A stretch of 7,837 bases of DNA. Origin: an uncultured Nitrospinaceae bacterium. Lineage in GTDB: Bacteria > Nitrospinota > Nitrospinia > Nitrospinales > VA-1. A model generated the notes under the pieces. The model was not told the DNA's origin. It worked only from the letters and a program-made list of their open reading frames with translations, and did not search any database. The translations under genes and the position numbers were made by a program. Numbering within the stretch: position 1 is the first letter of the stretch; each line of letters begins with the position of its first letter. The DNA lies in NCBI GenBank assembly GCA_905182935.1, contig CAJJDL010000085.1, positions 1 through 7,837 on the forward strand, in the 5' to 3' direction. Positions 1 through 6,789 of this stretch are shown piece by piece.

Positions 1-1286
1 ATCGGCTGAAATCGATAGCCAATTAAGTCATTGTTGTAAAGTTTGCGACGTATATTTTTTGATTTAAACGCAAAGTCTATTTTTGATGTTTGGTCTGTTT
101 TGATTGATACTATACCTATCTCGTTTGGAATAAATGGGTGCCATGCAATCACTTTATAAGTTCCAGGAGGAATGTTTTCTATTGAAAAATTACCTTCATT
201 ATCGCTAATTGCGTAATAAGGATTGTCTACCATTGTTCCTCGTGTTTGAAGGAATGGGTGGAGGTTGCATTTAAGTAGAAATTCTTTTGTGTCATGTTTT
301 ACGAAAACATCTCTAAATTGAGAGCTATTTTTATCAACGGGGCGGTTACTTTTTTGATCTGCTCCTCGTTTGGAAAATTCGTACGTTGCTACTTCATGCC
401 GAATAGGATCTTTGTTCTCTAGTAATAATGATTCTCCATTCCGAACCCCAATTACATATTTAGGGATATGACAGCGATTCATTACGAGTTTCTGAATTTT
501 TTGTGAAAATGGTTTTCCTTTTTTAATGTCAATTAATTTGATGACGGTATCTTTAAGTTCGTATGAATCAGATATGGTGAAATCGAACAATATTCGGTGA
601 CCTTTCCCATCAGAAATTCGAGTGCAGTATTCAATGTTGGGTGAAAAAATAAGTGGGAAAAATCTTGGTTGAGGGCTATCACCAATTAAGCTAATTTTAC
701 CTGTAAGTGACCCGCCATTATCTACTGATATAACTTTGTATTTGAATGGAATAGAATCGAATAATTTTTTTGCTAGTACATTGTTTCTTTTGTAAAGACT
801 GTTAACCATTTTTCTAGCGGCATTCGGCTTATTTTGCTTTATGTACAGTTGTCCAAGGTTGTAAATGGCCTTTACATTCCTTGAGTCCATTTTAAGGGAT
901 AGTTCAAACTCTGATACTGCTTCTGCGATTAAATTTAAATTGATGAATGAGAGCCCTTTGTTATACCGAATCAATGCATTGTCGTAATTTAATTGGATTG
1001 CTTTTTCAAAGGATAGCAGAGCTTCTTTATGGTGCCCAATTTTACTTAGAGCGACACCTAAGTTTGCATGTGCCAATTTGTGTTGTGGGTTGATTTTGAT
1101 GGATTTTGCAAATTCGATTGCGGCTTCTTCCCAATAGTTTGCCTTGCTTAACTCCACGCCATCAGCGTAATAACGATCAGCATCAAGGTTTATTTTTAAA
1201 TTTGCGTAGGATAAATATATGGGGAAGGTTGTGAAGAAAAATATTCCAATAAATAGTGATCTAATAAACAGTTTTGAGGTTTGCAT
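1..1286 (-). CDS. Exported TPR / amicyanin-like cupredoxin / carboxypeptidase-regulatory-like protein (3' end cut off)
   Basis: The minus-strand frame is open from ATG at 1286 to the window edge (428 codons, no stop reached). Residues 1-28 look like a signal peptide: Lys5/Arg9, a hydrophobic stretch, then S-Y-A before Asn29, so the protein should be periplasmic or cell-surface. Residues about 36-170 form four TPR repeats of 34 residues, typical of protein-protein contacts. Residues about 185-350 resemble a type-1 copper (cupredoxin) domain: His297 in DPIRHEV, then Cys340-x2-His343-P-F, as in amicyanin's C-x2-H-P-F-M loop, but with Leu346 in place of the axial Met. Residues about 355-400 (NPYYAISDNEGNF, IPPGTYKVIAWHP) match carboxypeptidase-regulatory-like beta-sandwich domains, which often follow such cupredoxin domains. 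An electron-transfer or copper-binding role is inferred. No clear Shine-Dalgarno precedes the ATG. The start was chosen because it gives the signal peptide. Confidence 0.85.
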   Translation of the reverse strand, partial: MQTSKLFIRSLFIGIFFFTTFPIYLSYANLKINLDADRYYADGVELSKANYWEEAAIEFAKSIKINPQHKLAHANLGVALSKIGHHKEALLSFEKAIQLNYDNALIRYNKGLSFINLNLIAEAVSEFELSLKMDSRNVKAIYNLGQLYIKQNKPNAARKMVNSLYKRNNVLAKKLFDSIPFKYKVISVDNGGSLTGKISLIGDSPQPRFFPLIFSPNIEYCTRISDGKGHRILFDFTISDSYELKDTVIKLIDIKKGKPFSQKIQKLVMNRCHIPKYVIGVRNGESLLLENKDPIRHEVATYEFSKRGADQKSNRPVDKNSSQFRDVFVKHDTKEFLLKCNLHPFLQTRGTMVDNPYYAISDNEGNFSIENIPPGTYKVIAWHPFIPNEIGIVSIKTDQTSKIDFAFKSKNIRRKLYNNDLIGYRFQP

Positions 1287-1336
1287 GCTTTGATTCGAAT
1301 TATTCTGTGTTTTTTGAAATTAAGTTTATGTACTTT

Positions 1337-1365
1337 AAGTTAACAAGCCTATTAAGTTGTGTCAA
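1337..1365 (-). promoter_or_regulatory. Candidate sigma70-type promoter for the TPR/cupredoxin gene
   Basis: On the minus strand a perfect TTGACA (1365 down to 1360) is followed after 17 nt by TAACTT (1342 down to 1337), only 3 of 6 matches to TATAAT. It lies about 50 nt upstream of the ATG at 1286. The -35 is strong and the -10 is poor, so this is tentative. A 6-bp inverted pair, AAGCCT (1345-1350) and AGGCTT (1370-1375), brackets the -35 and could be an operator. Confidence 0.35.
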
Positions 1366-1425
1366 ATTAAGGCTTATTAGGTATGTTAGTTAGGATCTAA
1401 TTTTTCTTAATCAACGATTTTATTA

Positions 1426-2400
1426 ATGTCTTTTAATCACTATTCTTTTAAACCTAATTTTGTAATCCAAAATTCGTTAGCCCAAACAGTTTTTGGATCA
1501 TGCTTTTTTGGGGATACTATTTTGCCTAATCGTAAAATTCATAAGGTGGCGGTGGATGAACATTCTAAGCTAGTTTTATTTGAACTATTTTCAGGTAACC
1601 CTGATGCGAGCATAGTTCTTCTTGCTCATGGAATGGGTGGAAGCTCTGAATCTGCTTATATTAAGCGAATTGCCCTTAAGCTTTGGGTCCGGGGGTTTAG
1701 TGTTTTTATGATGAATCATCGTGGAAGTGGTTTAGGGATGGGCCTAAGTAAGTATTTATGGAATGGAGGCGTTAGTGATGATTTAGAAAAAATAATTGAT
1801 TATATATTCGGTCTTTATCCTAAAAAATTTATTGATGTTGTGGGGTTCTCATTAAGCGGAAATATTCTTTTAAAATATCTAGGAGAGAAAAAGTCCGAAC
1901 CTGCGAAGATTCGAAAGGCTATGGCTATCAACCCACCCATTGATTTAAAAAGAGCAAGTCTGATTTTATCTAAAACTAAAAAAGGAAGACTCTTTAATAA
2001 TTACTTTATGAGACCGATACATTTACAGGGGAAAGCCTTGGCCGAGTCGTTTCCCGGGTGTCTAGCTCCCTCTGGTAATGAAAAAACAATTCTAGATTTT
2101 GATATACTCTATACTGCTCCTGCGGCTAAGTTTAATGACGTTAATGATTATTATTCTGAATGTAGTGCTAAAAAATATTTAAAAGATATTACTGTGCCAA
2201 CCACAATCCTTAGTGCTTTGGATGACCCTTTTGTCGAACCTGATATTTTTAAATCGGTCCGCATGAGTAGCGCAATAAATCTTAATAGTCCTGAGCAAGG
2301 AGGCCATATGGGGTATATTTGTAGTGATTTAACTCCTTGGGGGGATTATCGATGGATGGACTTTAAGGTTGTTGATTGGGCTGGGGAAGATAGAAAATGA
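1426..2400 (+). CDS. YheT-like alpha/beta-fold hydrolase (putative carboxylesterase)
   Basis: This 324-residue protein has the length and motif order of the YheT/BEM46-related hydrolases, cytosolic serine esterases whose physiological substrate is mostly unknown. Visible motifs: N-terminal NSLAQTVFG, matching the family's N-x-HLQT-like segment; oxyanion-hole region AHGMGGSS (His68); NHRGSG; nucleophile elbow GFSLSGN with Ser142; acid in LDDPFV (Asp266/Asp267); and His294 in GGHMGY. The catalytic triad is therefore complete. The elbow reads G-x-S-x-S-G rather than G-x-S-x-G-G. There is no signal peptide. The gene is divergent from the TPR/cupredoxin gene (139-nt gap) and 160 nt upstream of rarA, so it is probably its own transcription unit. 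No Shine-Dalgarno is visible. The start is supported because the family's N-terminal motif begins soon after it. Confidence 0.88.
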   Translation: MSFNHYSFKPNFVIQNSLAQTVFGSCFFGDTILPNRKIHKVAVDEHSKLVLFELFSGNPDASIVLLAHGMGGSSESAYIKRIALKLWVRGFSVFMMNHRGSGLGMGLSKYLWNGGVSDDLEKIIDYIFGLYPKKFIDVVGFSLSGNILLKYLGEKKSEPAKIRKAMAINPPIDLKRASLILSKTKKGRLFNNYFMRPIHLQGKALAESFPGCLAPSGNEKTILDFDILYTAPAAKFNDVNDYYSECSAKKYLKDITVPTTILSALDDPFVEPDIFKSVRMSSAINLNSPEQGGHMGYICSDLTPWGDYRWMDFKVVDWAGEDRK

Positions 2401-2560
2401 ATGTAAAAAATATCTTGAGTTTTATAGAGTATGTATTTAAATAGCAAATAATATGCTTTGATGTAAATATTTTCACTTTTAATGGTTAATAGTTTTTATG
2501 TTTGATCTTAAGTGAATGTGTGACTAGAAAAAGATACAGTTAATATATTTTAAAAAATTA

Positions 2561-3859
2561 ATGGAACTTTTCCCGGATTTTCAAGTCAGTAGTAGTGATT
2601 CTCCACCCGCTCCACTAGCTGATCGTATGCGTCCCTCTCAGATAAAAGGTTTTCTTGGGCATACAAAGCTTATGGGTGAAGGAAAACCTTTGCGAAAAAT
2701 TATTTTAGGAAAATCAAACCTATCCTTTATTTTATGGGGACCACCAGGTTCAGGGAAAACTACAATTGCACGCCTTGCTGCAAATATATCAGAAAGCGAT
2801 TTTAATGAAATAAGTGCGGTGAACTCAGGAGTAGCTGATATACGGCAGGTTATCAAGAGAGCTAAAAAGGCATGGCGTATATCAAAGAAAACATCAATAT
2901 TATTTATCGACGAAATCCACCGTCTGAACAAATCTCAACAAGATTCTATTTTGCCTGATATCGAGGACGGGACTATTCGACTTATTGGTTCCACTACTGA
3001 GAATCCATCATTCGAGGTCATTTCTTCTCTTCGGTCAAGATGCCAAATATTTCGTTTAGAATCTTTGTCTCGGCAAAATATCAGCTCTTTGTTGGAACTT
3101 GGATTATCTGATAAAGAGCGCGGACTAGGGAATGAATCTTTTAAAATTAATTCTGAAGCCAAGAGCTTAATTGTTACCTATGCTAATGGTGATGCACGAA
3201 AGGCGTTTAATTTGTTAGAAGCAGCTCGTGACTTTTCGTTATCATTAGAGGGAGACTCGCGCTCGATTCAAGTTCATGATATTGAAGCGATAATTCAAGA
3301 GTTTAGCGTAATGTATGATAAGGGCGGTACCGAACATTATGACCATGCTTCAGCATTTCAAAAAAGTATGAGAGGGTCCGATCCAGATGCAGCAATTTAT
3401 TGGTTAGCAAAGATGATCGTTGGAGGAGAAGATCCTCGTTTTATCGCAAGACGTATTCTAGTAACAGCATCAGAGGATGTTGGAAACGCTGATCCAATGG
3501 CTCTTGTAATTGCCAGTGCTGCAGCTGCGGCAACCGAAAAAATTGGATGGCCCGAAGCTCGGATACCTCTTGCGCAAGCTGTAATTTATGTGTCTCAAGC
3601 GCCAAAAGATAATTCAGTAATCTTGGCAGTTGATAGCGCTTTAAATGATATTAAGCATAATGGTAAATCTTTTCCGGTTCCCGACCATTTGAAAGATACA
3701 CATTATAAAGATGCTAAATTAAGGTACGGATATGGGAAAGAATATAAATATCCTCACGACTATCCAAATCACAAAGTAGACCAGGAATATCTACCTGAAG
3801 CATTAAAGGGTGTTAAATATGTTTTAATAGATCAAAATAAAAGTGACAATAAATCGTAG
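2561..3859 (+). CDS. rarA: Replication-associated recombination protein RarA (MgsA), AAA+ ATPase
   Basis: RarA/MgsA (Mgs1/WRNIP1 family) is a DNA-dependent ATPase related to clamp-loader subunits that acts at stalled replication forks. The 432-residue protein has the usual family length. In order: LADRMRP near the N-terminus (residues 19-25); Walker A GPPGSGKT at 60-67; Walker B LFIDEIHR with Asp117-Glu118; sensor-1 region GSTTENPSFEV; and the SRC motif (LRSRCQIF) carrying the likely arginine finger. The C-terminal tetramerisation region is also recognisable: AIYWLAKMIVGGEDPRFIAR, SEDVGNADP, and a tail with HYKDAK and YPHDYPNH. All key ATPase residues are present, so it should be active. It stands alone between the hydrolase (160-nt gap) and the LRR gene (69-nt gap). 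The ATG lacks a Shine-Dalgarno and sits behind an A/T-only run, but the MELFPDF start is typical of the family. Confidence 0.96.
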   Translation: MELFPDFQVSSSDSPPAPLADRMRPSQIKGFLGHTKLMGEGKPLRKIILGKSNLSFILWGPPGSGKTTIARLAANISESDFNEISAVNSGVADIRQVIKRAKKAWRISKKTSILFIDEIHRLNKSQQDSILPDIEDGTIRLIGSTTENPSFEVISSLRSRCQIFRLESLSRQNISSLLELGLSDKERGLGNESFKINSEAKSLIVTYANGDARKAFNLLEAARDFSLSLEGDSRSIQVHDIEAIIQEFSVMYDKGGTEHYDHASAFQKSMRGSDPDAAIYWLAKMIVGGEDPRFIARRILVTASEDVGNADPMALVIASAAAAATEKIGWPEARIPLAQAVIYVSQAPKDNSVILAVDSALNDIKHNGKSFPVPDHLKDTHYKDAKLRYGYGKEYKYPHDYPNHKVDQEYLPEALKGVKYVLIDQNKSDNKS

Positions 3860-3928
3860 CACGAACTTGTGAATGGACCCTTTTTAAGCTTAGAATGTGC
3901 TTTCTAAAAATACTTAATCTGATATTTT

Positions 3929-4381
3929 ATGAATAAAACTCAAATGCAAACCGCTGAAGATATTTACGAGGGTCGTTTAAGGGGTAATCAGTTAATAGCT
4001 AGTGGAATTTCTTTGACTCTTGGCTTAGCCCGTTTATTGTGGGCCTCAGAAAAAATAAAAAATGTTAGTTGGTTAGATCTTGCTGATAATCAATTAGGAG
4101 ATGATGGGTTGCTTGAATTGGCTAATTGCGACCAACTGGTTAATGTCCAGTACTTAAATCTTAATAAAAACGAAATAACTGATAAAGGATTATTTTTTCT
4201 TTCTGAATCCAAAAATCTTCCTAACCTTAAACGACTTCATCTAAAGAATAATCTGATAGAGGGAGGTGGTATTATGGCCTTGTTTAATTCAAGTACCCTG
4301 AATAGTTTATCGACCTTTCAAGTTCATGATGGTTGGACTTGTAAGAAAATGGATGGTTGGCGTTACAATCCTCAAGGTTAA
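3929..4381 (+). CDS. Small leucine-rich-repeat protein, ribonuclease-inhibitor type
   Basis: The 150-residue protein has no signal peptide or membrane segment, so it is probably cytoplasmic. Residues 46-126 are three exact 27-residue leucine-rich repeats (46-72, 73-99, 100-126) of the form L-x-L-x-x-N-x-(I/L)-x-D-x-G-L-x-x-L, for example LDLADNQLGDDGL and LNLNKNEITDKGL. This is the ribonuclease-inhibitor-like subtype and makes a short curved scaffold for protein binding. An N-terminal helical part (1-45) and a Trp-rich tail (DGWTCKKMDGW) probably cap it. Its partner is unknown. Its stop is 3 nt before the serB ATG, and the last codons carry the serB ribosome-binding site, so the two are co-transcribed and probably translationally coupled. 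It could be a fragment of a larger LRR array, but the capped ends argue that it is complete. No Shine-Dalgarno is seen for its own start. Confidence 0.85.
   Translation: MNKTQMQTAEDIYEGRLRGNQLIASGISLTLGLARLLWASEKIKNVSWLDLADNQLGDDGLLELANCDQLVNVQYLNLNKNEITDKGLFFLSESKNLPNLKRLHLKNNLIEGGGIMALFNSSTLNSLSTFQVHDGWTCKKMDGWRYNPQG
4374..4377 (+). promoter_or_regulatory. Ribosome-binding site of serB inside the end of the LRR gene
   Basis: AAGG lies 7 nt before the serB ATG at 4385 and overlaps the final codons of the LRR gene. It fixes the serB start and implies that ribosomes finishing the LRR gene reinitiate on serB. Confidence 0.5.
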
Positions 4382-4384
4382 ATT

Positions 4385-5620
4385 ATGCATGAAGATAAAA
4401 ACTTCTGCCAAATCCATGTTCATATTTCAAGCTTAGATCGACCTGGTATTCTTGCAGAAGCATTGGGATCAGTTGTTAATTGTGATTGGAATGTTCTGGA
4501 CATAAAACAATTTGTTTTTAATGGTTTACTTAACTTATCGTTATTACTCGGTGGAAGTAAATCTACTCTCCCTAATGTATTGAAAGATTCTTTAGAGAAG
4601 TGGGCCAAAAAGAGTGACATTGTTGTCCAGGTTCTTCCCTGGAAGAAAAATTTTCGACCAGAAGCGTCTTATCAGTATCGATCTGTGGTTACCTTAATTG
4701 GTCCTAACTTGTCATCTAATGTTTTTCTTGACCTGACCCAAACTTTTTCAACACATGATATTAATATTCTTCGAATTGAACAGCTTGATTATATTGAGCA
4801 CCATGTTATAGAGATTGTAATTGGTAGTAAGCATGATCGCTCTACAGTAGATATTTTAAATGCTTTGGTTCAATTTAAAGAAAAATTTTCTGTCGATATT
4901 GCTGTGCAAGAAGATACGACTTTTAGACGTAATAAAAGGCTTATTGTGTTTGATGCTGATATGACTTTTATCCAATGTGAAATCATCGATGAGCTTGGAA
5001 AAATTGCAGGTGTTGGTTCGCAAATGAAGGAAATTACTCAACGGGCGATGAATGGAGAGTTAGATTTTAAAATCGCTCTTTTTGAAAGGGTAAAGCTTTT
5101 AGCAGGCCTCTCGATTACAAAGTTAGAAGATCTATATAAGCGAATTCCGATAACTCCAGGAGCTAAAGACCTTGTTCGCATACTTCAGTACTTAGGCTAT
5201 CGTATTGCAATAGTCAGTGGTGGGTTTCAGTTTTTTATTGATCGTCTTAAGGATGATTATGGTCTTAACTATGGATTTGCAAACCAACTTGAAGTCGTAG
5301 ACGGCCGGCTTACGGGGAAAGTTATAGGTGAAATAATTGATGGATACTCTAAAGAGCAGATTCTTTTATCTATTGCCGAGCAGGAAGGTTTTTCACTAAA
5401 ACAGGTCGTCGCAGTGGGTGATGGCGCTAATGATATTCATATGTTAGCAAGAGCGGGCCTTGGTATAGCTTTTAATGCTAAATCAATTGTGCAAAAACAT
5501 GCGAATGCTGGAATTAATCAGTCGAACTTGGAGCTTATTTTATATTTTTTGGGTATTAGTGGCAAGGAACTCCAAGAATTGCGCATTGTATCTAAACTCC
5601 CTTCTAAAGCTGACTGGTAG
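4385..5620 (+). CDS. serB: Phosphoserine phosphatase with two N-terminal ACT domains
   Basis: SerB hydrolyses O-phospho-L-serine to L-serine, the last step of the phosphorylated serine pathway, in the cytoplasm. The 411 residues give ACT 1 (about 8-80, with DRPGILAEAL), ACT 2 (about 99-170) and a HAD phosphatase (about 186-395). This is the same plan and length as the ACT-ACT-phosphatase SerB2 of mycobacteria. HAD motifs: I, FDADMT with nucleophile Asp190 and general acid/base Asp192; II, IVSGGF with Ser278; III, Lys323 in SKEQ; IV, GDGANDIHML with Asp346 and Asp350. Motif I has Met193 where Ser or Gly is usual (DxDST). The ACT domains probably bind an amino acid such as serine for feedback control (inference from the family). 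It is coupled to the upstream LRR gene, and no terminator-like hairpin follows it. Confidence 0.94.
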   Translation: MHEDKNFCQIHVHISSLDRPGILAEALGSVVNCDWNVLDIKQFVFNGLLNLSLLLGGSKSTLPNVLKDSLEKWAKKSDIVVQVLPWKKNFRPEASYQYRSVVTLIGPNLSSNVFLDLTQTFSTHDINILRIEQLDYIEHHVIEIVIGSKHDRSTVDILNALVQFKEKFSVDIAVQEDTTFRRNKRLIVFDADMTFIQCEIIDELGKIAGVGSQMKEITQRAMNGELDFKIALFERVKLLAGLSITKLEDLYKRIPITPGAKDLVRILQYLGYRIAIVSGGFQFFIDRLKDDYGLNYGFANQLEVVDGRLTGKVIGEIIDGYSKEQILLSIAEQEGFSLKQVVAVGDGANDIHMLARAGLGIAFNAKSIVQKHANAGINQSNLELILYFLGISGKELQELRIVSKLPSKADW

Positions 5621-5742
5621 AATTTTTGTGTTATCGATCCCTTTCTTTTTTTAATGGTTTTTCTTTTCATTAAACTAAATTCCTAATTACTCCCTATTTA
5701 TTAGTTTCAGGCTTTATTTAATTTAGTAGTTACTGTTTACTC

Positions 5743-5773
5743 TTGACATATCTATATACTTGTCTAATAATAT
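5743..5773 (+). promoter_or_regulatory. Promoter of the merR-cbiX cluster, long 19-bp spacer
   Basis: A perfect -35 TTGACA (5743-5748) is followed after 19 nt by TAATAT (5768-5773), a 4 of 6 match to TATAAT. It lies about 37 nt upstream of the regulator's ATG. A 19-bp spacer is unusual for sigma70 promoters but characteristic of promoters controlled by MerR-family proteins, which fits autoregulation by the gene just downstream. A competing -10 (TAATAA, 16-bp spacer) exists but matches less well. Confidence 0.55.
5746..5763 (+). promoter_or_regulatory. Candidate operator (imperfect dyad) in the promoter spacer
   Basis: Between the -35 and -10 sits an 18-bp imperfect palindrome, ACA-TATCTATATACT-TGT, with 6 of 9 base pairs symmetric about 5754/5755. 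Its position is where MerR-family dimers bind. A second, wider 7-bp inverted pair, ATATCTA (5748-5754) and TAGATAT (5777-5783), spans the -10. In such AT-rich DNA either could arise by chance. Confidence 0.35.
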
Positions 5774-5801
5774 ATTTAGATATATGTATAAATAAATACG
5801 T

Positions 5802-5807
5802 GGTGGG
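5802..5807 (+). promoter_or_regulatory. Ribosome-binding site of the MerR-type regulator
   Basis: GGTGGG ends 2 nt before the ATG at 5810. It is G-rich in an otherwise A/T-only leader. The spacing is short, but no other in-frame ATG follows for about 28 codons and the winged-helix domain begins at residue 10, so 5810 is the likely start. Confidence 0.4.
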
Positions 5808-5809
5808 AA

Positions 5810-6763
5810 ATGGTTAACAATACAAAAATAAAAGACTTTTTATCAATCGGTGAGCTTGCCAGCTTAACTGGAATATCTTCTCATTCATTAAGAATGTGGG
5901 AAAAAAGATACGGATCACCTTCTGCTCATCGACTTCCATCAGGTCATCGTCGTTATTCTAAAGAAGATGTTCCGAGACTTAGAATAATTGCCAAAGCTCT
6001 AGATTCTGGATACCGAGCTAGTAGGGTGGTTACAGAGTCTCTTGAACAATTGCATTCGTTAATGGGAACAAAGCAAATTGTAGAATCAACATCTAGCTTA
6101 AAATCTTCTGAAAACTTAGAACTATTAATAAAAGAAGAATTAATTGATGTTTGGGTGAAATATGTTCGTGAATGCGATGATGACAAACTTTTAAATGATT
6201 TTCATGAGGAGTGGGGCAGAAGGGGAGGTCTAAGCTTTATTACAAACTATGCAATACCATTTTTAGCTAGGATTGGAAGTGAATGGGAAGACAGTAATAT
6301 AAAAATATCCAATGAACATTTTGCGACGGAATGTTTAGTTGGGTTTATTAGTGAGAAATGGAGACAAACAAATGTCAGAAAAAAAGGAGTTAAAATATTA
6401 GTAACAACCCTTCCAGGGGAACCATACAATTTAGGTGCTTTAATGTGTGCGGTTGTTACTTCAATTACTGATTCAAAAGTAATTTATCTTGGTATTGATA
6501 CACCGGTTGAAGAAATAGTTAGCGTATCAAAAACATATAAACCTAAGATAATTGCTTTAAGCATATCTCATGCAATGAAAACAAGTTTTTCTGAAGATTG
6601 CCTTTTTAAATTAAGAAATGATATCAATAAAGAAACTTTAATTATAACAGGAGGCAAGGGAAGCCCTTGTAATATACCTGGTGTGTCTAATATTTTAGAT
6701 TTTAAAAAGTATTACAATTTTTTAGTTAAGTTTAAAGCCTTGATGCCTAAGGATCTATTATAA
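5810..6763 (+). CDS. MerR-family regulator with B12-binding domain, CarH/LitR-like but lacking the cobalt-ligand His
   Basis: This 317-residue protein has the CarH/LitR plan. Residues about 10-80 are a MerR winged helix (SIGELASLTGI, LRMWEKRYG, RLPSGHRRYS). Residues about 105-185 are the four-helix cobalamin-capping domain, with W-x9-EH intact as Trp159, Glu169 and His170. Residues about 190-310 are a Rossmann-type B12-binding domain (ILVTTLPGEPYNLGA, YLGIDTPVEE, ITGGKGSP). Such proteins usually repress carotenoid, photolyase or stress genes in the dark and release DNA on light. Here the E-x-H-x-x-G motif reads E204-P-Y206-N-L-G209, so the lower axial His is Tyr, and the residue after Trp159 is Glu where CarH has the light-adduct His. 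Cobalamin binding, if any, would be base-off/His-off. It may sense another corrinoid or tetrapyrrole, or act without ligand. It is the first gene of a cluster with the chelatase 26 nt downstream. Confidence 0.9.
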   Translation: MVNNTKIKDFLSIGELASLTGISSHSLRMWEKRYGSPSAHRLPSGHRRYSKEDVPRLRIIAKALDSGYRASRVVTESLEQLHSLMGTKQIVESTSSLKSSENLELLIKEELIDVWVKYVRECDDDKLLNDFHEEWGRRGGLSFITNYAIPFLARIGSEWEDSNIKISNEHFATECLVGFISEKWRQTNVRKKGVKILVTTLPGEPYNLGALMCAVVTSITDSKVIYLGIDTPVEEIVSVSKTYKPKIIALSISHAMKTSFSEDCLFKLRNDINKETLIITGGKGSPCNIPGVSNILDFKKYYNFLVKFKALMPKDLL

Positions 6764-6780
6764 ATAATTTAAATTAAAAG

Positions 6781-6785
6781 AAAGG
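6781..6785 (+). promoter_or_regulatory. Ribosome-binding site of the chelatase gene
   Basis: AAAGG, in the purine run AAAAGAAAGG, lies 4 nt before the ATG at 6790 and 7 nt before the adjacent ATG at 6793. The spacing slightly favours the second ATG as the true start. Confidence 0.45.
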
Positions 6786-6789
6786 TTTA

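Noticed and set aside
2401..2560. Promoter or small gene between the hydrolase and rarA
   Set aside because: TTGATC at 2502-2507 has no acceptable -10 at normal spacing, and no open frame with coding character exists. I see nothing firm here.
2638..3162. Two minus-strand open frames (2638-2931 and 2935-3162) opposite rarA
   Set aside because: They lie antisense within a well-conserved AAA+ gene and show no recognisable domain or ribosome-binding site.
3858..3906. AGCAC/GTGCT and TAGAA/TTCTA pairs after rarA as a terminator
   Set aside because: The first has a 34-nt loop and the second only a 5-bp A/T stem. Neither is followed by a T-run.
4420..5041. Minus-strand open frames (4420-4620, 4856-5041) opposite serB
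   Set aside because: They are short antisense shadows of the ACT and HAD coding sequence with no independent coding signal.
5650..5674. TTTAATG/CATTAAA inverted repeat after serB as a terminator
   Set aside because: The stem is only 7 bp and A/T-rich with an 11-nt loop, and no T-run follows it on the plus strand.
5621..5809. Cobalamin riboswitch ahead of the B12-domain regulator
   Set aside because: The leader is very A/T-rich, lacks a B12-box-like conserved GC-rich element, and the distance from the promoter to the ATG is under 40 nt, too short for such a riboswitch.
5953..6429. Minus-strand open frames (5953-6186, 6247-6429) opposite the regulator
   Set aside because: The plus-strand frame carries clear MerR and B12-domain motifs. 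The antisense products resemble nothing.
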